A stretch of 64,000 nt of DNA from Rhodocyclaceae bacterium (GCA_023150275.1 JAKLLG010000001.1:372001-436000); one strand, 5' to 3'; shown: positions 12,673-23,242, counted from the stretch's first letter. Numbers and translations are program-made. Notes: a model not told the origin generated them from the sequence alone.

Positions 12673-13206
12673 CTAGTTTTTCAGCGCCACGGCCATCGCC
12701 GCGAGCTTGCCGCGCACGGAGGCGTCGAGCGTCTGGTCGCCAACGGTCACCACGATGCCGCCGATCAGGGTCTCATCGACCTTGACCGACAGGTTGAGCT
12801 TGCACTTGAAGTGCTTCTCCAGTTCGGGGGTAACGTCGCGAACCTGCGCATCGGACATCGCAAAGGCGGAGAGAATCTCGCCGTCGCGGGTACCTTCTTC
12901 GGCGCGCTTGTAGGTCTCGTAGAGACCGGCAATCTCGGGAAGGACGGTCAGTCGGTCGTTCTGGGCCAACAGCTTGAGCAGGTTGGTTAGGCCGTCATCA
13001 GCCTTGCCGCATGCGGCGGAGAAGAGCTCGACGAGCTGCTCCTGACGCACATTCGGGTTGTCGATGACAGCGGCCACCTCGGCGTTGCCGGCGAAAGCCG
13101 ACAGCGTTTCGAGACGGTCGGACCACTGCGCCAGCGCGCCTTTTTCGCGCGCCAGCGAGAACACCGCTTCTGCGTACGGCCGGGCAATGGTGACGGTTTC
13201 AGCCAT
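12673..13206 (-). CDS. atpH: F1Fo ATP synthase delta subunit
   Basis: 177 residues. The OSCP-like stalk subunit joining the b dimer to the top of F1. It starts MAETVTIARPYAEAVF and ends with the conserved 'VDETLIGGIVVTVGDQTLDAS' region. It has normal length and position between atpF and atpA. Confidence 0.97.
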   Translation of the reverse strand: MAETVTIARPYAEAVFSLAREKGALAQWSDRLETLSAFAGNAEVAAVIDNPNVRQEQLVELFSAACGKADDGLTNLLKLLAQNDRLTVLPEIAGLYETYKRAEEGTRDGEILSAFAMSDAQVRDVTPELEKHFKCKLNLSVKVDETLIGGIVVTVGDQTLDASVRGKLAAMAVALKN

Positions 13207-13211
13207 TTGCT

Positions 13212-13682
13212 TTACAGACCTTGCTTGAGCGAACCGAGGATGTCGGCATGCGCGGCGGCGTTGATTTCCTTCTTCAGGATCTTCTCGGCACCGGCAACGG
13301 CCAGCTCGGCAACACGCTCACGCAGTTGCTGCTTGGCACGTTCGACTTCCTGGTCAATCTCGGCCTTGGCACCGGCGACAACCTTGTCCGCCTCAACCTT
13401 GGCTTGACCCTTGGCTTCCTCGACGATCTGCTGGGCGCGCTTTTCGGCGGCGGCGATCGTTTCGGAGGCCTTTTCCTTGGCTTCACGCAGGGCGTCGGCA
13501 GAACGCTTGGCAGCGATCTCCTGCTCCTGCTTGCCGCGCTCGGCGGCAGAGAGGCCATCAGCAATCTGCTTCTGGCGGTCGGCCATCGCCTTTTGCAGCG
13601 GCGGCCAGACATACTTCATCGTGATCCAGATGAAGATCGCGAACCAGATCGCCTGACCAATCAGAGTAGCGTTAATGCTCAC
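13212..13682 (-). CDS. atpF: F1Fo ATP synthase b subunit
   Basis: 156 residues, the same length as the E. coli protein. It has one N-terminal membrane helix ([20 protein letters not shown]) followed by a long charged coiled coil that forms the peripheral stalk. A GTG start at 13682 is chosen because it lies about 6 nt behind an AAAGGAG ribosome-binding site. A longer reading frame continues upstream but would add an unrelated serine-rich segment. Confidence 0.96.
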   Translation of the reverse strand: MSINATLIGQAIWFAIFIWITMKYVWPPLQKAMADRQKQIADGLSAAERGKQEQEIAAKRSADALREAKEKASETIAAAEKRAQQIVEEAKGQAKVEADKVVAGAKAEIDQEVERAKQQLRERVAELAVAGAEKILKKEINAAAHADILGSLKQGL

Positions 13683-13713
13683 GCCAGACTCCTTTCTGTT
13701 AGGGACCGGGCGA

Positions 13714-14858
<1,145 letters not shown>

Positions 14859-14881
14859 TCAATCCCCTAGAACCGTTGCGG

Positions 14882-15250
14882 TCAGCGCCGTCTGATCAGC
14901 GCCAGCCAGAAAATCACGAACGTCGACGCATATCCGGCGAACAAGGGAATTGGCACCACGCTCTTGTAGCTGACGAAAACCAGGGCAAACCCCCCCAGCG
15001 TCGCCGCGAACTTGGCCGCCTCCCCCGCTGCCTGCCCGCGATAGGCGCGCATCGGGTCCGGCTTGTCGGCATCGACCGCCGACAGGCGCATGGCTCGCCA
15101 CACATAAAGCAGATTGGCCACCACCCCGATGCTGCCTCCGGCAATGGCCGACAGCGCAGCGTTCGCACCCCCCCACACCGCAGCAACGCTCGCTACGATC
15201 AGCGTCAGCGCCACCTGCCAGCCTATGATCCAGCGGACTTGCGGATGCAA
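14882..15250 (-). CDS. atpI: ATP synthase subunit I
   Basis: 122 residues with four predicted membrane helices and an IAGGSIGVVANLLYVWRAM segment typical of AtpI, a non-structural protein that helps assemble the c-ring. It appears to start at a TTG at 15250, 6 nt after a GGAG site; no better ATG is in frame. First gene of the atp operon. Confidence 0.88.
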   Translation of the reverse strand: MHPQVRWIIGWQVALTLIVASVAAVWGGANAALSAIAGGSIGVVANLLYVWRAMRLSAVDADKPDPMRAYRGQAAGEAAKFAATLGGFALVFVSYKSVVPIPLFAGYASTFVIFWLALIRRR

Positions 15251-15267
15251 GGGATGCTCCGACTAAA

Positions 15268-15318
15268 ACCGCAGCAGTCTAGCCGACTCTTCTACAAGAG
15301 TCAAACAAATGCTGCGGT
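15268..15318 (-). promoter_or_regulatory. atp operon promoter embedded in nested inverted repeats
   Basis: Read on the minus strand, TTGACT (15299-15304) and TAGACT (15276-15281) are separated by exactly 17 bp and lie just upstream of atpI. Two nested inverted repeats overlay it: an outer 9-bp pair (15268-15276 and 15310-15318) and an inner 7-bp pair (15285-15291 and 15296-15302, loop of 4). Four T residues follow the outer arm, so the same DNA may act as a weak terminator for parB. Confidence 0.75.
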
Positions 15319-15339
15319 GCACATAACCTGTGCAGACGT

Positions 15340-16179
15340 CTATCGTAAACGACTCAGCAAGCCTTCCAACTGATCCAGATCAGAAAAATCGATGGTCAGC
15401 TTGCCGGCGCCCTTGCGGTTGGCCTTGACGCAGACGGTCGCACCGAGCGCGTCAGACAGTTCCTCCTGCAGGCGCAACAGGTCGCGGTCGGGTTTCGCCG
15501 GCACCTTCGTCGCCGGCGGCGCCATTTCGCGCTGCACCAGACGCTCCGCTTCGCGGACGGACAGCCCTTTCTGCGCGATGCGCTGCGCGATTTGCACCTG
15601 CAACACATTCGAAAGCGGCAGCAGCGCACGGGCGTGCCCCATGTCGAGATCGCCCGCCATCAGCATGTCCTGCACCGGCTTCGCGAGCTGCAGCAGACGC
15701 AGCAGGTTGGAGGCCGCCGGGCGCGAGCGGCCAACAGCATCGGCAGCCTGCTGGTGCGTCATCGAAAATTCGTCCACCAAACGCTGCAGGCCGAGCGCCT
15801 CTTCGAGCGGGTTGAGATTTTCGCGCTGAATGTTCTCGATCAGCGCCATCGCCAGCGCCGCATCGTCTGGAATTTCGCGGATCAGCGTGGGCACTTCCTT
15901 GAGACCGGCCAGCTGCGCGGCGCGCCAGCGGCGCTCGCCGGCAATGATCTCGTAGCGGTCGACCGACACCGGTCGCACCAGGATCGGCTGCATCAGGCCC
16001 TGCGCACGAATCGAGGCGGCAAGCTCTTCCAGCGATTCCTTGTCCATCTGCGTGCGCGGCTGATACTTGCCGGGCTGCAGGTCGCCAACCGGCAACGAGC
16101 GCTGGATTTCCTTCTTCGCCTCGTCGCCGGCGAGCAGCGCATCGAGGCCACGGCCAAGACCTCTCATCTTGATGTTCAT
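15340..16179 (-). CDS. parB: Chromosome-partitioning protein ParB
   Basis: 279 residues. The N-terminal CTP-binding/nuclease-like domain holds the ERRWRAA box (IIAGERRWRAAQL). A central helix-turn-helix (MTHQQAADAVGRSRPAASN) recognises parS, and a C-terminal dimer domain ends at SRLR. The ATG at 16179 overlaps the parA stop (ATGA) and has a GGGAG site, so upstream in-frame extension into parA is rejected. Two parS sites lie at 40.8 and 46.5 kb. Confidence 0.96.
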   Translation of the reverse strand: MNIKMRGLGRGLDALLAGDEAKKEIQRSLPVGDLQPGKYQPRTQMDKESLEELAASIRAQGLMQPILVRPVSVDRYEIIAGERRWRAAQLAGLKEVPTLIREIPDDAALAMALIENIQRENLNPLEEALGLQRLVDEFSMTHQQAADAVGRSRPAASNLLRLLQLAKPVQDMLMAGDLDMGHARALLPLSNVLQVQIAQRIAQKGLSVREAERLVQREMAPPATKVPAKPDRDLLRLQEELSDALGATVCVKANRKGAGKLTIDFSDLDQLEGLLSRLR

Positions 16180-16973
16180 GCCAATACTCCCTGTGCCGAC
16201 ATCGCGATCCTGCCGTCGCGGCGATCCAGCATTTCCTGCGCCAGCTGCAGATAGGCCTGTGCGCCCTTCGAGGCGCGGTCGAAGGCGATCACCGGCTTGC
16301 CGTAGGACGGCGCCTCGGCAAGGCGAACGTTGCGCGGAATGATGCTCTTGTACACCTTGTCGCCGAAATGGCTTTCCAGTTCGCCGGACACCTGCTGCAT
16401 CAGCGTCATGCGCGGGTCGAACATGGTGCGCAGCAGGCCTTCGATCTGCAGCACCGGATTGAGGTTGGCGCGCACCTTGCGCAGCGTCGTCACGAGATCG
16501 GTCAGGCCCTCGAGCGCGTAATACTCGCACTGCATCGGAATCATCACCGCCTCGGCGGCAACGAGGCCATTGACTGTCAGCATGTTCAGCGCCGGCGGAC
16601 AGTCGAGCAGCACAAAATCGTACTGGTCACCGGCGGCGACCAAGGCGTCGCGCAGCCGAAATTCCCGGTTTTCCAGCTCGATCAGCTCGACCTCGGCGCC
16701 CGCCAGTTCGCGGTTCGCCGGCAGGATGTCGAAGCCGAACTCGGTATGGATGCGCGACTGCTCGAGCGTCGAACGGCCGATCAGGATCTGGTAGACGGTC
16801 GGCAGCGCCTCGCGCTTCATCACCCCGCAACCAGTCGTCGCATTGCCCTGTGGATCGAGGTCGATCATCAGCACGCGCTGGTCGAGCGCCGCAAGGCTCG
16901 CCGAAAGATTGACAGCGGTGGTGGTCTTGCCCACCCCGCCCTTCTGATTGGTTACTGCCAGAACCTTGGCCAC
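16176..16973 (-). CDS. parA: Chromosome-partitioning ATPase ParA (Soj)
   Basis: 265 residues. Deviant Walker A KGGVGKTTTAVNLSASL at the N-terminus, then VLMIDLDPQGN and VLLDCPPAL mark the ParA/MinD ATPase family. It forms the gradient that moves ParB-bound origins. The start is GTG at 16973 with a GGGAG upstream; it lies 2 bp after the rsmG stop. Confidence 0.96.
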   Translation of the reverse strand: MAKVLAVTNQKGGVGKTTTAVNLSASLAALDQRVLMIDLDPQGNATTGCGVMKREALPTVYQILIGRSTLEQSRIHTEFGFDILPANRELAGAEVELIELENREFRLRDALVAAGDQYDFVLLDCPPALNMLTVNGLVAAEAVMIPMQCEYYALEGLTDLVTTLRKVRANLNPVLQIEGLLRTMFDPRMTLMQQVSGELESHFGDKVYKSIIPRNVRLAEAPSYGKPVIAFDRASKGAQAYLQLAQEMLDRRDGRIAMSAQGVLA

Positions 16974-16975
16974 GC

Positions 16976-17599
16976 TTATGACTCCCTCATCACGACGAGA
17001 TGGCGCCCGCCATCGACCCCCGGCACAACCAGCCGGTGCACTGCCTTTACCGATACCCCGGCCGGCAGTTTATTCATTTCTGCGTCCGGGCGCTGCCCCT
17101 TCATCGCCAGCCATTCCCCCCCGGGGGCCAGCAAATGCCGCGTCAGGCCGACGAAATCGGCCAGTTCGGCAAAGGCGCGCGAAGTAATTGCCGCAAACGG
17201 CACCGCCGGCTTGAACTCCTCGACGCGCGCCGTAACGACCCGCACATTCCGCAATCCCAGCTCGATGACCGCTTGCTGAAGAAAGGCGGTTTTCTTGCCG
17301 TTGCTGTCGAGCAACGTCACGGCCAGGTCTGGCCTGGCGATCGCCAGCGGAATGCCGGGCTGCCCCCCGCCACTACCGACGTCGAGCAGGCTCGGCGCAC
17401 GCACATGCGGCAGAATCGCCAGTGAGTCGAGCAGATGGTGGCTGACCGTCAGCTTCGGGTCCCGCAAGGCAGTCAGGCTGTAGGTGCGATTCCATTTTTC
17501 GAGAAAGGCCGCGTAGGCCAGCAACTGCGCCTGAATCTCAACCGACAGTTCAAGCCCGAGACTTGCAATACCCTCCACCAGTTGCTGATTGCGAGTCAT
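16976..17599 (-). CDS. rsmG: 16S rRNA (guanine-527-N7)-methyltransferase RsmG
   Basis: 207 residues. SAM-binding motif [17 protein letters not shown], followed by [15 protein letters not shown] and [10 protein letters not shown], are RsmG hallmarks. The ATG at 17599 overlaps the mnmG stop as ATGA and gives the canonical length; an upstream frame extension through mnmG is rejected. Loss of this enzyme gives low-level streptomycin resistance in other bacteria. Confidence 0.96.
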   Translation of the reverse strand: MTRNQQLVEGIASLGLELSVEIQAQLLAYAAFLEKWNRTYSLTALRDPKLTVSHHLLDSLAILPHVRAPSLLDVGSGGGQPGIPLAIARPDLAVTLLDSNGKKTAFLQQAVIELGLRNVRVVTARVEEFKPAVPFAAITSRAFAELADFVGLTRHLLAPGGEWLAMKGQRPDAEMNKLPAGVSVKAVHRLVVPGVDGGRHLVVMRES

Positions 17600-19509
17600 G
17601 CGGTTTTCTTCTCGTGCGCGCCGGCATTCTGAGCGCTCGGACCAATCCGCTTCAGATGCACCAGCAACAAAGAGATTGCCGCCGGCGTAATGCCCTGGAT
17701 GCGCGAGGCCTGCCCCAGCGTCTGCGGCTGGTGCTGCTTGAGTTTCTGCTGCACTTCCTTGGAGAGACCCGGCACCGTCGCGTAGTCCAGCCCTTCCGGC
17801 AATCCGGTTTCCTCGTGCGCGAGGTTGCGCGCTACCTCGTCCTGCTGGCGGTCGATGTAGCCCTGGTACTTGGCCTGGATCTCGACCTGTTCGATCACCA
17901 GCGGATCGGTGATGCCGGCGTCGGCCTCGGGTAAGGTCACCAGCGCCGCGTAGCTCACATCCGGCCGGCGCAGCAGGTCGAAGAGCGTGTATTCGCGTTC
18001 GATGCCCTTGCCCAGCACGCGCTCGGCATCGGCTTGCGGCAGCGTCTGCGGCCGCACCCAGGTGGCCTTGAGGCGCTCCAGCTCGGCGGCAATGGCATCG
18101 CGCTTGCGGTTGAAGGCGTCCCAGCGGGCATCGTCGACGAGGCCGAGTTCGCGACCCTGCTCGGTCAGGCGCAGGTCGGCGTTGTCCTCGCGCAGCGAAA
18201 GGCGATACTCGGCGCGGCTGGTGAACATGCGGTACGGCTCGGAAACGCCGCGCGTAATCAGGTCGTCGACCAGCACGCCGAGGTAGGCCTCGTCGCGGCG
18301 CGGGCTCCATGCGGCCTTCTCCTGCGCGTAGAGCGCCGCATTGGCGCCGGCCAACAGGCCCTGCGCGGCGGCTTCCTCGTAGCCGGTGGTGCCGTTAATC
18401 TGGCCGGCGAAGAAGAGGCCGCGGATGGCCTTCGTTTCAAACGAGGACTTCAGCCCGCGCGGGTCGAAGTAATCGTATTCGATGGCATAACCGGGGCGCA
18501 GGATGTGGCAGTGCTCCATGCCCTTGATCGAGCGCACGATCTGCAGTTGCACGTCGAAAGGCAGCGAGGTCGAGATGCCGTTCGGGTAGATTTCGTGCGT
18601 CGTCAGGCCTTCTGGCTCAAGGAAGACGTTGTGGCTGTCCTTCGCGGCGAAGCGGTGAATCTTGTCCTCAATCGACGGGCAGTAGCGTGGCCCGACACCC
18701 TCGATGACGCCGGTGTACATCGGCGAGCGGTCGAGGTTGTTGCGGATGATGTCGTGCGTGCGCGCGTTGGTGTTCGTCACCCAGCACGGCAACTGCTTCG
18801 GGTGCTGCCCGGCATTGCCAAGGTAGGAAAACACCGGCAGCGGATTGTCCGAGTGCTGCTCCTCCATCACCGAGAAATCGATGGTCTTGCCATCCAGCCG
18901 CGGCGGCGTGCCCGTCTTCAGCCGACCCACCGGCAGCTGCAGCTCGCGCAAGCGCGCGGCGAGCGACACCGAGGGCGGATCGCCCATCCGTCCGCCGGTG
19001 TAGTTCGAGAGACCGACGTGAATCAGGCCGTTGAGGAAGGTGCCGGCCGTGAGAACGACGGCACGCGCATCGAAGCGGATGCCGAGTTGCGTCACCGCGC
19101 CGGCGATACGATCACCCTCGACAATCAGATCGTCGCAGGCCTGCGCGAAGATGGTCAGGTTCGGCTGGTTCTCCAGCCGCGTGCGGATCGCCTGCTTGTA
19201 GAGCACGCGGTCGGCCTGCGCGCGCGTGGCGCGAACCGCCGGCCCCTTCGAGCTGTTGAGAATGCGGAACTGGATGCCAGCCTCGTCGGTGGCCGCCGCC
19301 ATCGCCCCGCCCAGGGCATCGACTTCCTTGACCAGATGGCCCTTGCCGATACCGCCGATCGACGGGTTGCAGCTCATCGCCCCCAGCGTTTCCATGTTGT
19401 GCGTGAGCAGCAGCGTGCGCTGCCCCATGCGCGCCGCGGCGAGCGCCGCCTCGGTGCCGGCATGGCCGCCACCGACGACAATTACGTCGAAACGCTCGGG
19501 ATAGTGCAT
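17596..19509 (-). CDS. mnmG: tRNA uridine-5-carboxymethylaminomethyl modification enzyme MnmG
   Basis: 637 residues. FAD-binding motif [19 protein letters not shown] at the N-terminus, the conserved [15 protein letters not shown], and a C-terminal helical tRNA-binding region. It works with MnmE to modify U34 of certain tRNAs. It leads the mnmG-rsmG-parA-parB operon. Its usual neighbour mnmE lies 14.4 kb away in this window instead of next door. Confidence 0.98.
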   Translation of the reverse strand: MHYPERFDVIVVGGGHAGTEAALAAARMGQRTLLLTHNMETLGAMSCNPSIGGIGKGHLVKEVDALGGAMAAATDEAGIQFRILNSSKGPAVRATRAQADRVLYKQAIRTRLENQPNLTIFAQACDDLIVEGDRIAGAVTQLGIRFDARAVVLTAGTFLNGLIHVGLSNYTGGRMGDPPSVSLAARLRELQLPVGRLKTGTPPRLDGKTIDFSVMEEQHSDNPLPVFSYLGNAGQHPKQLPCWVTNTNARTHDIIRNNLDRSPMYTGVIEGVGPRYCPSIEDKIHRFAAKDSHNVFLEPEGLTTHEIYPNGISTSLPFDVQLQIVRSIKGMEHCHILRPGYAIEYDYFDPRGLKSSFETKAIRGLFFAGQINGTTGYEEAAAQGLLAGANAALYAQEKAAWSPRRDEAYLGVLVDDLITRGVSEPYRMFTSRAEYRLSLREDNADLRLTEQGRELGLVDDARWDAFNRKRDAIAAELERLKATWVRPQTLPQADAERVLGKGIEREYTLFDLLRRPDVSYAALVTLPEADAGITDPLVIEQVEIQAKYQGYIDRQQDEVARNLAHEETGLPEGLDYATVPGLSKEVQQKLKQHQPQTLGQASRIQGITPAAISLLLVHLKRIGPSAQNAGAHEKKTA

Positions 19510-19547
19510 CGAGTTTGGAAGCCGGAGTATCGGGGTAAAGGGGCGCG

Positions 19548-19553
19548 ATTCTA
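19548..19553 (-). promoter_or_regulatory. Putative -10 element of the mnmG operon
   Basis: TAGAAT on the minus strand, about 39 bp before the mnmG start, in the only AT-rich part of the gap. The hexamer 17 bp upstream (TGTTAT) is a poor -35, so this is a tentative call. Confidence 0.4.
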
Positions 19554-19730
19554 CGCCAGTTCTCTGAAAAATAACAGTTTTTTCTTTGCAATAGCCTGTT
19601 TGGACTAAGCATGGAAGAACGTTTGGCCCGTTCGGACTATTGTTCCTGCATAACGCTCCCGCGAACTATCGGCGCCTGTCGTCGAATCACGACGTTCATC
19701 CAAAAGCGCTTCACTTTCAGGGAATCAGTC

Positions 19731-20316
19731 ATGGTCATGGCTTACAGACTCAGCGCGGTCACCGACATCAACACCCCGAATAACGTCTCGCCGCGGGCCG
19801 GCGAATATGTCGGTCTACGGAATGGCAACAGCTTCCATTCCGTCTGCGTCGACGTTGAGCATTACCTCAGTTTCGGCAACAGCTATTCAAACGACACCGC
19901 AAAGACCCCCGCAGCATACGGACTGAGTGCGGGGCAGGAATCGTCTCTGAACAATCTGCAGACCAGGTTCGCGCAGCAGCAACGACAAGGCCGCTGCCTT
20001 TCAGATCGCCGCCTGGGAAGTTCGCAATGACTTTGGCAGCTGCCTCAACCTCTACGAAGGGCTCTTCAAGATGGGCACGGGTTGCAGTGACAGCGCCCGC
20101 GATCACGCGACGACCTGTTTCTCCAGCCTCTCGGGCAAGAATTCCGGAAACTGGACTTTCACCGTTCTCGACAGTGTGGGCGATCTTCTGGACACGACCA
20201 GCCATCAGGATTTGCTAGTCGCCATGCCGGTTCCCAAGCCGTCCGAGATGGCGCTCTTCCTCGCCGGACTTGGTTTGATGGGTGCTGTGGCCCGCCGTCG
20301 GCAGCAAAGGATCTGA
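19731..20316 (+). pseudogene. Frameshifted PEP-CTERM cell-surface protein remnant
   Basis: Two frames together make one recognisable protein. The first runs from MVMAYRLSAVTDINTP to about 19975 and holds the SVCVDVEHYLSFGNSY block. The second frame continues with DKAAAFQIAAWEVRNDFG from about 19984 and ends in a PEP-CTERM-type sorting tail: a VPKPS motif (variant of VPEPS), a hydrophobic helix (MALFLAGLGLMGAVA) and RRRQQR. A reading-frame change near 19970-19990 joins them. No signal peptide is seen at the front, so the gene seems broken twice. PEP-CTERM proteins are exported and processed by exosortase; none is encoded in this window. Confidence 0.7.
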
Positions 20317-20411
20317 CGCGAGATTTGCTTGGGCTTCAAGGGATGCTTCGGCACCCCCCCTTGTTTTTTCCGTGCGCCGTGGCAAGGTTACAGGCACCAC
20401 ACCCGCTCGCC

Positions 20412-21116
20412 ATGCGCATACACAGACTGTTCCTCAATCGCCTCGACGGCACGAACGACGATCACGACATCGTCGTCGTCATCGACGTACTTCGTTCGTT
20501 CACGACCGCTGCCTACGCGTTTGCCGCCGGCGCTGGTGCTGTTTTTCCGGTGGAAACTGTCACTGCAGCCTGGCGACTGAAGGCGCAACTGCCCGATGCA
20601 ATCACCACCGGCGCCCTCCCTGGTGGCGATCCGGTTCCCGATTTTGATTTTGGCAACACGCCAACTGTCTTTGCGAGCTTGCAGCTTGATGGAGAACCCG
20701 TCATTCAGTGCACCGCTGCCGGGGTGCTGGGGCTCACACGGTTCTGCCACGCGCGCGCACTCTTCGCTGGCAGCCTCGTCTGCGCCCGTGCGACGGCCGC
20801 AGCCATCGCCGAACTGGATCCGCAGGAGATCACTTTCGTCATTACCGGCGAATGGGTGGATCGGGATGGCGACGAAGACATCGCCTGTGCCGATTACCTC
20901 GACGCATTGCTGCATGGTGAATCTCCCACGCCGAGATCATTCGAGCAGCGCGTGCGCCAGTCCGATTTTGGTCGGCGCTTCGGCAGGCCGGAATACGCTC
21001 ACCTGCCGATCAGCGATCTGGCGCTGTGCGCAAAGGCCGACCGCTTCGATTTCGCCATGCGCGCGATCCACGATCGGCAGCACCTTCAATTGCAGAGATC
21101 CTTCTTCGCTCGCTGA
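20412..21116 (+). CDS. ComB-family 2-phosphosulfolactate phosphatase-like protein
   Basis: 234 residues. The core 'DIVVVIDVLRSFTTAAYAFA' followed by FDFGNTPTVF and QCTAAGVLG fits the ComB family, Mg-dependent acid phosphatases known from archaeal coenzyme M synthesis. In bacteria the substrate is often unknown, and no other coenzyme M or sulfolactate gene is visible here. The ATG at 20412 is chosen because the conserved domain starts at once; upstream in-frame sequence overlaps low-complexity DNA behind the pseudogene. Confidence 0.8.
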   Translation: MRIHRLFLNRLDGTNDDHDIVVVIDVLRSFTTAAYAFAAGAGAVFPVETVTAAWRLKAQLPDAITTGALPGGDPVPDFDFGNTPTVFASLQLDGEPVIQCTAAGVLGLTRFCHARALFAGSLVCARATAAAIAELDPQEITFVITGEWVDRDGDEDIACADYLDALLHGESPTPRSFEQRVRQSDFGRRFGRPEYAHLPISDLALCAKADRFDFAMRAIHDRQHLQLQRSFFAR

Positions 21117-21275
21117 AATCCCCCGGCTTGTATCAGCGCATCGCATGGTGCGATGCACAATACGACTCCCGAAACATGCTCGCAATACGGGACAATTACC
21201 CTTGAAAGTTAGCGCGCAATGCACACAGCCGCTGTGCGCATGCAATATTTCGTGAATTTTTCCCAGGAGAACACC

Positions 21276-22040
21276 ATGCACAGCCTGCAGGGCATGAAAG
21301 GCCTGATCACCGGCGTCGCCAACGACAAATCGATTGCCTACGCAGTCGCCAGGGCCGTTCGCGAAATGGGCGCGGAGATCGCCCTGACCTACCAGAACGA
21401 CAAAACGGCCAAGTACACGCAGCCGCTCGCCGAAGGGCTCGGTGCACGCCTCTTCGAGAAGCTCGATGTCAGCCAGCCGGGCAGCCTGGAAGCGGTGATC
21501 GAGAAGTGTGGCGCGGTATTTGGCCAGATCGACTTCGCCATCCATTCGATGGCCTTCTGCAACGCCGATGACCTGCACGGTCGGGTCATCGACACCACCG
21601 AGGCCGGCTTCGACGCCGCGATGAACGTTTCCTGCCACAGCTTCCTGAGGATGGCGAAGGCGCTTGAACCGCTGATGTCCGAGGGCGGTTCGCTGATCAC
21701 CATGTCCTATCTTGGCGCTGAGCGCGTCGTGCGCAACTATGGCGTGATGGGCATCATCAAGGCAGCGCTCGAATCGGCCGTGCGCTACATGGCCTACGAT
21801 CTTGGCCCAAAGGGAATCCGCGTGTTCGCTGTCTCGCCGGGTCCGATCATGACGCGCGCGGCCTCAGGCATCGCCAACTTCAACCAGTTGCTCGAAACCG
21901 ATGCGGTCAAGGCGCCGCTCGGGCGTACCGTGACCATCGAGGAAGTCGGAGAACTGACGGCCTTCCTGTGCACCGCCGGATCTTCCGGCATGACCGGCCA
22001 GACCATCTATGTCGACGCCGGCGCGCATATCGTCGCCTGA
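21276..22040 (+). CDS. fabI: Enoyl-ACP reductase (NADH) FabI
   Basis: 254 residues. It catalyses the last reduction of each fatty-acid elongation cycle. The nucleotide loop is GLITGVANDKSIAYAVA, and the catalytic segment MSYLGAERVVRNYGVMGIIK contains the tyrosines and lysine of the FabI Y-x6-K type. The ATG at 21276 sits behind an AGGAGA site; an upstream in-frame start adds a non-conserved stretch. It is separated by about 160 bp from the ComB gene. Confidence 0.96.
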   Translation: MHSLQGMKGLITGVANDKSIAYAVARAVREMGAEIALTYQNDKTAKYTQPLAEGLGARLFEKLDVSQPGSLEAVIEKCGAVFGQIDFAIHSMAFCNADDLHGRVIDTTEAGFDAAMNVSCHSFLRMAKALEPLMSEGGSLITMSYLGAERVVRNYGVMGIIKAALESAVRYMAYDLGPKGIRVFAVSPGPIMTRAASGIANFNQLLETDAVKAPLGRTVTIEEVGELTAFLCTAGSSGMTGQTIYVDAGAHIVA

Positions 22041-22111
22041 CACTCCGCAACCGCAGGGCATCGTACGATCCCCTGCTGTATTCTGTCAGCGGCAGTCCGG
22101 CGGAGCATTTC

Positions 22112-22690
22112 ATGGCAACTCAATGCGGCGAGATCATCAGCGATGCAGTTCCCGATCACCCCTTGCTCAATGGCCGGAAGGAAATCGGGCGCGGCGAGAA
22201 CACCATCGTTCTTGATGGCGATGCCGTAGACGGGCAGGAACGGGTCTTCAAGATACTGTCGTCGCCGACCGATTACGCCTACTACACGGCGCCGGATCGA
22301 CCGACGGGCCGGCATTTTCCTACCGTTTACGCCGACCACGGCACTGTCGGCCGCTCCAGCCGCGGCTTTCCGTTCCACATCGTCGAGGTGGAGAAACTCT
22401 ACCCGCTGCCACAGCGCGGCGACGCCGCCGAGCTGGCCACCAAGATTTCCAGTTCCTACTTCGATGCCTGCATGACCTGGCGCAATTTCGCGCACGACAT
22501 GGGGCGCATCGCCCTGCATCACCTCGTCGTCACGCCGATGGACTGGACCGAGGCGATACAGGAATCATTGAAAGCGCTGGAAACCTTTTCCAGCGACTAC
22601 GATGCCCTGCCCGATCTGATCAAGGCCGACAACCTGATGATGCGCAAGGACGGCACCCTGGTCTTCTCCGATCCCGTTTTCATGGAGTGA
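22112..22690 (+). CDS. Small protein with possible degenerate protein-kinase fold
   Basis: 192 residues, not confidently assigned. It has a glycine-rich IGRGENTIVLDG at 25-36, then VFKIL with Lys47 where a kinase beta-3 lysine would be, and near the C-terminus DNLMMRKDGTLVFSDPVF (Asn174, Asp187), which resembles the catalytic-loop Asn and DFG-type Asp of kinase-like proteins found in phages and bacteria. The catalytic Asp spacing (Asp168 to Asn174) is one residue longer than usual, so activity is uncertain. It is 4 bp upstream of a phosphatase gene. Confidence 0.45.
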   Translation: MATQCGEIISDAVPDHPLLNGRKEIGRGENTIVLDGDAVDGQERVFKILSSPTDYAYYTAPDRPTGRHFPTVYADHGTVGRSSRGFPFHIVEVEKLYPLPQRGDAAELATKISSSYFDACMTWRNFAHDMGRIALHHLVVTPMDWTEAIQESLKALETFSSDYDALPDLIKADNLMMRKDGTLVFSDPVFME

Positions 22691-22694
22691 CCCG

Positions 22695-23177
22695 ATGAGC
22701 ATCACCCGCATCCATTTCGCCTCGCGCGAGCTGGCCGAATCGCTGTCCGGCAATCCCTACATGGCGGTCATCTCGATCACCGATCCGGGTACGCCCGAGG
22801 CGAAGCTTGACCCCCTCTTCCGCCACGTCCTTCGCCTCACGTTCTTCGACGCCGTTCCCGCCGATGAATACATGCCGGCGCTTCCCGGCCTCTTCAGCGG
22901 CGACATGGCGAAGCGCATCGACACCTTCGTTTCCGAGCTTCATGCGGCGCCGTTCGACATATCGATGATGGTTCATTGCGAATACGGCATCAGCCGCTCC
23001 GCGGCCGTCGCGCTCTTCGTCGAGGCAGTATCGGGCGCAGCGCTGGAAGCCCGCGAATTCACCTACGAGGCAAACCCGTGGGTGCTCGATCAGTTGCTGG
23101 CGCTCCACCCCGAACTGTCGGTCGAAATTCCGTGCCAGAGCGGCGCCAGTGAGCGACGTCTGCAACGACGCGCCTGA
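22695..23177 (+). CDS. Dual-specificity/tyrosine phosphatase-like protein
   Basis: 160 residues. The signature HCEYGISRSAA (Cys95, Arg101) is an intact HC-x5-R phosphatase loop, and Asp-containing loops upstream (SITDPGTPEA, FFDAVPADEY) could supply the general acid. The N-terminus (ITRIHFASRELAE) lacks a signal peptide, so the protein is cytosolic. It is almost certainly co-transcribed with the kinase-like gene just upstream. Substrate unknown; the family also occurs in phages. Confidence 0.75.
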   Translation: MSITRIHFASRELAESLSGNPYMAVISITDPGTPEAKLDPLFRHVLRLTFFDAVPADEYMPALPGLFSGDMAKRIDTFVSELHAAPFDISMMVHCEYGISRSAAVALFVEAVSGAALEAREFTYEANPWVLDQLLALHPELSVEIPCQSGASERRLQRRA

Positions 23178-23242
23178 CACTGTGGGCACCACGACAGCAA
23201 GACGGCCACCCGCGGGTTGCCGCTTGCGTTCAGCGGGGAGGT

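Noticed and set aside
17600..18310. N-terminal extension of rsmG to 444 residues
   Set aside because: The extra part is mnmG read in another frame; the ATG at 17599 gives the normal RsmG.
19611..19730. Upstream start (ATG 19611) for the PEP-CTERM remnant
   Set aside because: It adds residues with neither a signal peptide nor family similarity, and has no ribosome-binding site.
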